From: Legionella genomosp. 1 | GTDB taxonomy: Bacteria; Pseudomonadota; Gammaproteobacteria; Legionellales; Legionellaceae | Direction: 5' to 3' | Length of the DNA: 5,439 nucleotides | Assembly: GCA_945867185.1 (NCBI GenBank) | Contig: CAMBHM010000108.1 | Span: 1 to 5,439, forward strand | In this document: in pieces, positions 1-5,439 of the stretch | Position numbering within the stretch: position 1 is the stretch's first letter | Layout: each line of letters starts with the position of its first letter | Notes under the pieces: generated by a model | What the model was told of the DNA's origin: nothing | The model's input: the letters and a program-made list of their open reading frames with translations, nothing else | Database searches by the model: none | Translations under genes and position numbers: made by a program

Positions 1-236
1 CTCAAACGATCTATCGAAGTTTTAAGTTCCGCTCACAAATTGTTGAAGAGAAATTCGGAGAAGGGACCAGTGATCCCTCTATTTTTGGTCATTTATTGAT
101 CGACGCGGGGCCTGTATCGGCAGAAAACAAAGCGAAACTGTTTCAAAACGTTCGCCTGTTGCCCTCTAGGGCGAAATTTAGAAAGCAAATTGAACGTTGG
201 GCGGCCAGTGCGTTGGAAGAAATTGCGAATCAATGA
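1..236 (+). CDS. icmJ: IcmJ/DotN, type IVB secretion coupling-complex protein (C-terminal end, 5' truncated)
   Basis: The window opens inside this gene; the frame begins with the codon at position 3 and gives 77 residues ending in a TGA at 234-236. The visible protein starts QTIYRSFKFRSQIVEEKFGE, continues GTSDPSIFGHLLIDAG, and ends in a basic, helical tail (residues about 54-77). I recognise this as the C-terminal part of IcmJ/DotN from memory of the family, not from an alignment. Known members are about 200 residues, so roughly the last third is present. In Legionella, DotN is a small cytoplasmic zinc-binding protein that binds the C-terminal extension of the coupling ATPase DotL and helps form the effector-receiving complex. 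The zinc-binding cysteines are expected in the missing N-terminal part; the visible piece has no cysteine. It lies directly upstream of icmB on the same strand, the conserved Dot/Icm gene order, and the two are probably cotranscribed. Confidence 0.88.
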   Translation, partial: QTIYRSFKFRSQIVEEKFGEGTSDPSIFGHLLIDAGPVSAENKAKLFQNVRLLPSRAKFRKQIERWAASALEEIANQ

Positions 237-245
237 GGACAAAGG
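235..245 (+). promoter_or_regulatory. Ribosome binding site of icmB overlapping the icmJ stop codon
   Basis: GAGG at 235-238 (extended GAGGA, 235-239) is a Shine-Dalgarno-like sequence seven bases before the ATG at 246. It uses the last two bases of the icmJ stop codon. A second purine run, AAAGG at 241-245, touches the ATG and is too close to act as the main site. The arrangement supports the ATG at 246 as the start and suggests translational coupling of icmB to icmJ. The coupling is inferred. Confidence 0.65.
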
Positions 246-3200
246 ATGGCGAATCAGTGGGCGGAATCTTTTTTTGAAGGCGTGGATACGTTTTTTTCTT
301 GGTTGAGCACGTCGCTGAAGCAAACGACAGAATCCTATTGTGAGCTTGAGACCGCAGACAGTCCAACCGTTCTTATCAATCATGATGGGACATTGTTGTC
401 TGTGCTTGAAATTGAAGGCGTCACAGCACTTGCAGGTACGGATGAATTTGAACGGTTGGTGGAAGGCTTAACCAATGCCTTTCAGGGCGCTATGGCGCGA
501 CCTGGGCATGTGTTACAAGTCTATTTTAGCCATGACAAACAAAACATTAAAAAGTTGATTCGTGATATTTACGCCCCGGCGGAGCAGACTGAACACCGGT
601 TGAAATTGGATCTGAACGATTTATTCAATGAACGGGTGGATTTCTTGGCGCAATATTGTGCTCAGGAACGGGTGTATTTTGTGCTGATGACACGACCGTT
701 TAATTTAAGTCCTGATCAATTAAAAATATCGAATAAAGCCAAATTAAAAATGATCAAGGATAAAAAAGCACCTGCTTTTAAAAATGCACAAACTATTTTT
801 GCAGCTGTGCCAGAATTGCGCGACACGCACAGTGCCTATGTGCGCTCCATCGTGCATGATTTAGACAGCTTGAATGTGCTTGCTAAATTATTGAATGCCC
901 ATGAAGCGGTGCATGCCATTCGTATGACCGCGGACTCCGATTTTACCGCGGATGATTGGCGCGCCAGTTTGCCAGGAGATAAACTGCCTGTGCGGGAAAT
1001 CAACCAATTCGCAGGAGATGCCTCTGATTTGTTGTGGCCTTCGCTTGCAAAACAAGTGATACCCCGGGATGCAGAAACCATAGATAGACGAACGATTCGT
1101 GTAGGGAACAAGATCTACTCGTCTGTCTATATCGATTTATTTCCTAAAGAGATCAGACCGTTTATGAGTCTTTTTACTCGGATTTTACCCACGCACATTC
1201 CTTGGCGGATCTCTTTTTTGTTGGAAAGTGAAGGATTGGCGACGGTCAAATTGAAAGGGTTATTGTCTTCGATTTTGAGCTTTTCTTCAGCCCAAAATCG
1301 CTTGATCAGTGATTCGGTGAATTTATTGAAATATCTAAGCATCAATACAGATGAGGTGCTTGTTCGCCTTCGGGTGGTGGCGACGACCTGGGCGTTAGAC
1401 GGGGATATGTCGCAATTGCGTCGACGCAGTTCTGAGCTGGTCAAAGCGATGCAAGGCTGGGGTTCTACCGATGTGTCTGAGATGTGTGGCGATCCTTTTG
1501 CAGGGTTTGCAGCCAGTATGCTTGCGACCACGACAGTAAGCCCTGCAGTTGCTACCGTAGCGCCTCTTTCAGAAGTCATGGAAATGTTACCCATCACACG
1601 CCCGGCGTCTCCTTGGCAAACGGGTGCGTTGTTGTTTCGATCGCCAGATGGGAAGCCTTGGCCGTTTCAACCTGGATCAACGCAGCAAACCACCTGGATT
1701 GATCTCGTATATGCCCGCCCTGGATCAGGAAAGTCGGTGTTGTCGAACGCATTGAATTTGGCACTTTGTTTATCAGCAGGACTGGGTCGCTTACCACGTA
1801 TTGCAATCATTGATATTGGCCCATCAAGCAGTGGCCTTATCTCCTTATTGCAGGAAGCCTTGCCTTCTGAACAGCGATATCTAGTCGCATACCATCGGTT
1901 ACGGATGACACCTGAGTACTCAATCAATCCCTTCGATACCCAATTGGGATGCCGCTATCCAACAGCGCTTGAACGCTCCTTTTTAGTCAATTTTCTCACG
2001 CTACTGACAACACCCCTGGGAGCGGATAAACCTTATGATGGGATGTCTGATCTGACAGGGATGGTGGTAGATGAGTTGTATAGGGGGTTTGCGGATGAAT
2101 TCAATCCGACACCCTATTCGCCAGGAGTCGAAGAACTTATTGATAGCATTTTAGAGGAAATAGGGTTCGTACGCGATTCAAAATCCACTTGGTGGGAAGT
2201 GACAGATTCGTTATATTCAGCAGGCTTTGGCCATGAGGCCATGTTGGCACAACGGTATGCAATGCCTTTGTTGGCAGACGCTGCCTCCATTTGTCGTACG
2301 GCTTCTATTGAAGATCTCTATGAGAAAGTGACGGCCCCAACAGGGGAGTCATTGATCAACTCGTTTTCTAGAATGATTTCAGGCTCGGTCCGAGAATATC
2401 CTATTTTATCGCGAGTGACCGCCTTTGATATTGGTGACGCGCGCGTGGTGTCCTTGGATTTGGATGAGGTCGCAAAAAGTGGAGGCGATGCAGCGGATCG
2501 ACAAACTTCTGTTATGTATATGCTTGCCCGCTATGTACTGGCACGCCATTATTATTTAACCGATGAAAGTATGAATAATGTGCCGATGCAATACCAGGCC
2601 TATCACAAAGAGCGCATAGCTGAAATTAAAGAAGATCCCAAACGCATTGTGTATGATGAATTTCATCGGACTTCTAAATCTCGTGCTGTTCGCGAACAAG
2701 TGATCATCGACATGCGTGAGGGTCGAAAATGGAAGGTTCAGATTGCCTTATTGTCTCAATCGGTGGACGATTTTGATCCCGTGATGATTGATTTTGCAAC
2801 CTCTATTTATATTATGGATGCAGGGCCTTCGCAAGCGATAGATAGAACTACGAAAATTTTTGGTTTGTCAGAGACCGCAAAAACAGCTCTACGAACCCGT
2901 GTGCATGGGCCACGTGAAGGTGGGGCGACATTTTTGGCGCAATTTGCTACCAAAACGGGGATCAGTGTACAGTTATTAACGTTAACGCTGGGGCCTATTG
3001 AATTATGGGCATTCAGTACAACTGCGGAAGATGCAACGGTCCGTAACCAATTGTATCGGCATTTGGGTCCTGCTGAGGCGAGGCGTTTTCTTGCAACCTT
3101 ATTTCCAAACGGGACAGTATCGAAGGAAATTTCTGAACGTTTGAATGTGTTGAAGACAGAGGGTGGCTTGATTGAAGAGGAGGGGAAAATGGGTGTGGTT

Positions 3201-3272
3201 GAACGCTTGATCAATGAAATATTAGCTGCTTATTCAGTGAACCCTCAATGTAAAAGTCTTCCTGTTTCCTAA
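246..3272 (+). CDS. icmB: IcmB/DotO, VirB4-related ATPase of the Dot/Icm type IVB secretion system
   Basis: This complete gene encodes 1008 residues, matching the roughly 1000 residues of Legionella IcmB/DotO. The N-terminal signature is family-like: SLKQTTESYCELETADSP at residues 23-40. Residues 1 to about 470 form the VirB4-type N-terminal region, and the ATPase domain follows. Its Walker A is ARPGSGKS at 490-497, with catalytic K496; the usual first glycine is alanine. Walker B is RIVYDE at 800-805 (D804, E805). An REGRK stretch at 824-828 may supply arginine-finger residues, and LLSQS ends at 839 (Q838, sensor-like glutamine). LGPIELWAFSTTAED at 915-929 resembles the C-terminal region of IcmB and its plasmid TraU relatives. 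I see no signal peptide or clear membrane segment, which fits a cytoplasmic protein held at the inner-membrane face. In Legionella, DotO assembles as a hexamer of dimers at the channel base and recruits the ATPase DotB. The gene follows icmJ by nine bases and overlaps icmF tail to tail. Confidence 0.95.
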   Translation: MANQWAESFFEGVDTFFSWLSTSLKQTTESYCELETADSPTVLINHDGTLLSVLEIEGVTALAGTDEFERLVEGLTNAFQGAMARPGHVLQVYFSHDKQNIKKLIRDIYAPAEQTEHRLKLDLNDLFNERVDFLAQYCAQERVYFVLMTRPFNLSPDQLKISNKAKLKMIKDKKAPAFKNAQTIFAAVPELRDTHSAYVRSIVHDLDSLNVLAKLLNAHEAVHAIRMTADSDFTADDWRASLPGDKLPVREINQFAGDASDLLWPSLAKQVIPRDAETIDRRTIRVGNKIYSSVYIDLFPKEIRPFMSLFTRILPTHIPWRISFLLESEGLATVKLKGLLSSILSFSSAQNRLISDSVNLLKYLSINTDEVLVRLRVVATTWALDGDMSQLRRRSSELVKAMQGWGSTDVSEMCGDPFAGFAASMLATTTVSPAVATVAPLSEVMEMLPITRPASPWQTGALLFRSPDGKPWPFQPGSTQQTTWIDLVYARPGSGKSVLSNALNLALCLSAGLGRLPRIAIIDIGPSSSGLISLLQEALPSEQRYLVAYHRLRMTPEYSINPFDTQLGCRYPTALERSFLVNFLTLLTTPLGADKPYDGMSDLTGMVVDELYRGFADEFNPTPYSPGVEELIDSILEEIGFVRDSKSTWWEVTDSLYSAGFGHEAMLAQRYAMPLLADAASICRTASIEDLYEKVTAPTGESLINSFSRMISGSVREYPILSRVTAFDIGDARVVSLDLDEVAKSGGDAADRQTSVMYMLARYVLARHYYLTDESMNNVPMQYQAYHKERIAEIKEDPKRIVYDEFHRTSKSRAVREQVIIDMREGRKWKVQIALLSQSVDDFDPVMIDFATSIYIMDAGPSQAIDRTTKIFGLSETAKTALRTRVHGPREGGATFLAQFATKTGISVQLLTLTLGPIELWAFSTTAEDATVRNQLYRHLGPAEARRFLATLFPNGTVSKEISERLNVLKTEGGLIEEEGKMGVVERLINEILAAYSVNPQCKSLPVS

Positions 3273-5439
3273 GCAACCGTGTCGCTCAAAGTAAATCCAT
3301 TTAAAATTCCTGGAGTGAAGGGATTGATTTGATTTTGGGTTTTCAAACTATAACGACCAGAATTTCCATTGATCTCAAAAAGAATTTGTAAGGTTGCGCT
3401 GTCTTGCTCATCGACCAACACGTTCACTTTTTGCAACATTTTAAAGAAAGCCCAGGGACCATTTTCTTCGAGTTCGTATTGTTTTCCTTCAAGAGATTTT
3501 AAAGTCAATCTTGCATTGGGCTGTGGCCAGTGAAACTGTGTTTGCGAGTCACTGTCTTGGGTGTCTTGGAGTTGGGTATTGCCAATCACGAGTTGGAGAC
3601 TTGCGACAATTGGATCTAAATTTAATTTTTGTAGACTAAAATCAATGGCGCTGGTATCGGCTTGTTCTGAAAAAAACATGGTGGTGATCACATTCGCACG
3701 GATCAACTCATTGACCATGTCGGTTGAAATAGGCAAGACATAATGATTCACTTCTTTTAATTGCCATTGTGCTTCAGACATGTCTAAAAAAGGTTTTAAA
3801 TAGTGATCAACGAACGTGTTGAGTACGCCATGTCTGGAAAAGAATCGATCGAAATCAGCGAGCGCTACCTCTTGGGTTTGTGAGGCATCCAGCGGATAAC
3901 GTTTTGCAATGGTGTATTGATACTCTTGGATCACCACTTGTTGCCATTGCTGATTAATATGATTTCTGCTGTCATTGATGAGAATAAACCAGGTGTCATC
4001 TGCAATTTGTTTAGTCCAGGTTGATACAGGTTCTGGTAATTGTTTTGTTTCTGTATAGAGGGCACTCAAGGGATTGGAGAGGGTGTCCCCTTCAAAGCGT
4101 GACTTGACCACGTTAAAAGCAGTTCGGCCTTGATCTTGTACGACCGAGAGCGTTGCTAGAAATTGCTCAAGTTCTTTCAGCGTTAAGCGCACCTCACGAA
4201 GGGTGGTATGACTCATTAAGCTTAGTTCAGTGAATTGACTGGCAATGGCTTGATTGAAAAGGACGGCAGGTCTCCCGATGTCGGGGCTGGTATGGTGTTG
4301 GATGAGGGCAACGAGTGTGCTGAGCGCGTTGGTTTGTTGAAGTGCTTTTGTGAGCTGTTTTGCTTGTGTATACGTTTTGACATGCGTGGGTAGAGATCGG
4401 CGCATGAAATTTTGCCACCAACTGACATACTCATCACAATAGGCTTTTTGAAGTAATTGAGGCAATGTATTGAGATCTTGACGGGCAAGCACCCAGTTAT
4501 CCGTTTGTAGTTGGAAGCTGATGTCAGGTAGTTTATCAAGGGTGGGTTGAAACCCTGCTTTGGTGACATAGAAGGGGACCGTTTTATTAGCAAGATCAAA
4601 CCCTTCGATGGCGATGGGTTGTGTGTCTGTTGAAAACGTGCGTTTGGCCAACGCATAATATAAATAATTTAACGGCAATGCATTGAGATAATTTCGAACA
4701 TCACTCACGATTTGTCGATTGATGGCAATCGGTTGAAATGGATGACGGATGACGTGTTTTAATAATGTTATTTTTTCCTGAGAAGGACCGTTTTCCGCTG
4801 TTTGCCAATGTAGTTGGAACCAGTTTAAAACAGTTTCTTGCGAGAACCGAGTGGCATCTCCGAGCATTAAATACACTTTCAATGCATCATATCGCGTGGT
4901 TTGGGGCTGTCTGGAGTCAACAATCACTTGTTCAATCTCAGACAGGACTGTAGGTAGAAAATCTCCCTCTAAATGCCGGTGTGTTTCTGTATCCAAAGTG
5001 TTTTTTAAACGGTGGAGAATAGGGAGCGAATGGGTATTGGTGGAGAGCTTTGCAAGCGTGGTGGAGGCTTTGGTTAAATGAACGAGTGCTGAGGCTGCAT
5101 TTTGCTGATGAGACAGGATCTCATAAGTCATGAGTTCTTTGGTGGCGTGATCCAACAGCCGACTCGAGCTGAAGTGATTGGCGCCCATCCACACCAAGGT
5201 GATGCCGGCAACACTCGCCACCAAACCAAGCTCCCATTGGTGTGAGAGGGCTCGCGTTGGGGCTAAGCGTTTCGTATAAGCCTGACAAGCCGCAATGGCG
5301 CCTTCTATAAAATAGGCACGATGATTGATAGACTGCGGAAACGTATCCTGAACGGTGAGTGCGTATTCATGTTGGATCTTATTGTTGAGGCGATCAATGC
5401 TGATTCCCCCTTGCTCTCCACTCGTGAAGTAAAGGGCTT
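3269..5439 (-). CDS. icmF: IcmF, TssM-like inner-membrane protein of the Dot/Icm system (C-terminal 722 residues, 5' truncated)
   Basis: The minus-strand frame is open from the codon at 5437-5435 to a TAG at 3271-3269, giving 722 residues. Family landmarks, numbered from the edge: YFTSGEQGGISIDRL at 3-17, which resembles the motif after the GTPase-like domain in TssM/IcmF; one hydrophobic span at about 68-85 (WELGLVASVAGITLVWMG), probably the last membrane helix; a long helical, presumably periplasmic region; ADFDRFFSRHGVL at 527-539; and the TssM-type C-terminal domain with GPWAFFK at 660-666 and NPFTPGILNGF at 705-715. Legionella IcmF is about 970 residues, so roughly 250 may be missing, including the first membrane helices and GTPase-like domain. 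A TTG at 5224-5222 is an unlikely start because homology continues upstream of it. In Legionella, IcmF works with DotU/IcmH to stabilise the core complex and for polar placement. A stand-alone type VI TssM is the alternative, but the icmJ-icmB context argues for IcmF. Confidence 0.9.
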   Translation of the reverse strand, partial: ALYFTSGEQGGISIDRLNNKIQHEYALTVQDTFPQSINHRAYFIEGAIAACQAYTKRLAPTRALSHQWELGLVASVAGITLVWMGANHFSSSRLLDHATKELMTYEILSHQQNAASALVHLTKASTTLAKLSTNTHSLPILHRLKNTLDTETHRHLEGDFLPTVLSEIEQVIVDSRQPQTTRYDALKVYLMLGDATRFSQETVLNWFQLHWQTAENGPSQEKITLLKHVIRHPFQPIAINRQIVSDVRNYLNALPLNYLYYALAKRTFSTDTQPIAIEGFDLANKTVPFYVTKAGFQPTLDKLPDISFQLQTDNWVLARQDLNTLPQLLQKAYCDEYVSWWQNFMRRSLPTHVKTYTQAKQLTKALQQTNALSTLVALIQHHTSPDIGRPAVLFNQAIASQFTELSLMSHTTLREVRLTLKELEQFLATLSVVQDQGRTAFNVVKSRFEGDTLSNPLSALYTETKQLPEPVSTWTKQIADDTWFILINDSRNHINQQWQQVVIQEYQYTIAKRYPLDASQTQEVALADFDRFFSRHGVLNTFVDHYLKPFLDMSEAQWQLKEVNHYVLPISTDMVNELIRANVITTMFFSEQADTSAIDFSLQKLNLDPIVASLQLVIGNTQLQDTQDSDSQTQFHWPQPNARLTLKSLEGKQYELEENGPWAFFKMLQKVNVLVDEQDSATLQILFEINGNSGRYSLKTQNQINPFTPGILNGFTLSDTVA

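Noticed and set aside
269..297. Two runs of seven T (269-275 and 291-297) near the start of icmB. The first fits the X XXY YYZ slippery pattern in the reading frame.
   Set aside because: Both runs encode Phe pairs in a Phe-rich N-terminus. I see no stimulatory hairpin after them, and the frame is intact through 1008 family-like residues. Seven T is short for phase variation.
93..383. A 96-codon minus-strand frame across the icmJ-icmB junction.
   Set aside because: It is antisense to two well-supported coding ends, and its Arg- and Phe-rich sequence looks like reverse-complement noise.
1127..1597. A 156-codon open frame on the minus strand inside icmB.
   Set aside because: It lies wholly antisense to a strongly conserved part of IcmB, its predicted protein resembles no family I know, and the opposite-strand reading is clearly the gene.
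2807..3214. A 135-codon open frame on the minus strand inside the 3' part of icmB.
   Set aside because: It is antisense to the conserved C-terminal ATPase region, with no recognisable domain.
3255..3345. Possible bidirectional terminator at the icmB-icmF convergence point.
   Set aside because: I could not find a stable inverted repeat followed by a T-run on either strand; the T-rich patches here belong to codons.
4222..4656. A 144-codon open frame on the minus strand, overlapping icmF in another frame.
   Set aside because: Its composition is typical of a shifted frame (rich in Ser, Pro, Lys and His), and the icmF frame continues unbroken through it.

Overview
The window is a stretch of a Dot/Icm (type IVB) secretion locus. 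Three proteins account for almost every base: the C-terminal end of IcmJ/DotN, a complete IcmB/DotO ATPase, and the C-terminal part of IcmF on the opposite strand. Finding icmJ, icmB and an IcmF together points to the chromosomal Dot/Icm systems of the Legionellales (Legionella, Coxiella, Rickettsiella, Aquicella and relatives). IncI-type plasmid conjugation systems have IcmJ and IcmB counterparts but, as far as I know, no IcmF. The genus cannot be fixed from sequence reading alone.

Layout. Positions 1-236 (+) hold the last 77 codons of icmJ. After nine bases, icmB runs from 246 to 3272 (+), and its ribosome binding site overlaps the icmJ stop codon. icmF lies on the minus strand from the right edge down to 3269. 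It converges on icmB, and the two genes overlap tail to tail by four bases. The icmF frame stays open to the right edge, so its N-terminal region is outside the window. There is no intergenic stretch longer than nine bases, and I see no RNA gene, mobile element, CRISPR array or factor-independent terminator.

How they work together. IcmB/DotO is the VirB4-related cytoplasmic ATPase at the base of the Dot/Icm channel. IcmJ/DotN belongs to the DotL coupling complex, which receives effector proteins. IcmF, with its partner DotU/IcmH, stabilises the core complex in the envelope and helps place it at the cell pole. DotU/IcmH would be expected just beyond the right edge, but that cannot be seen. The genes are recognisable members of known families. 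I found no evidence of an undescribed system. The points worth a second look are the gene arrangement (icmB abutting icmF with overlapping stops) and a few motif details.
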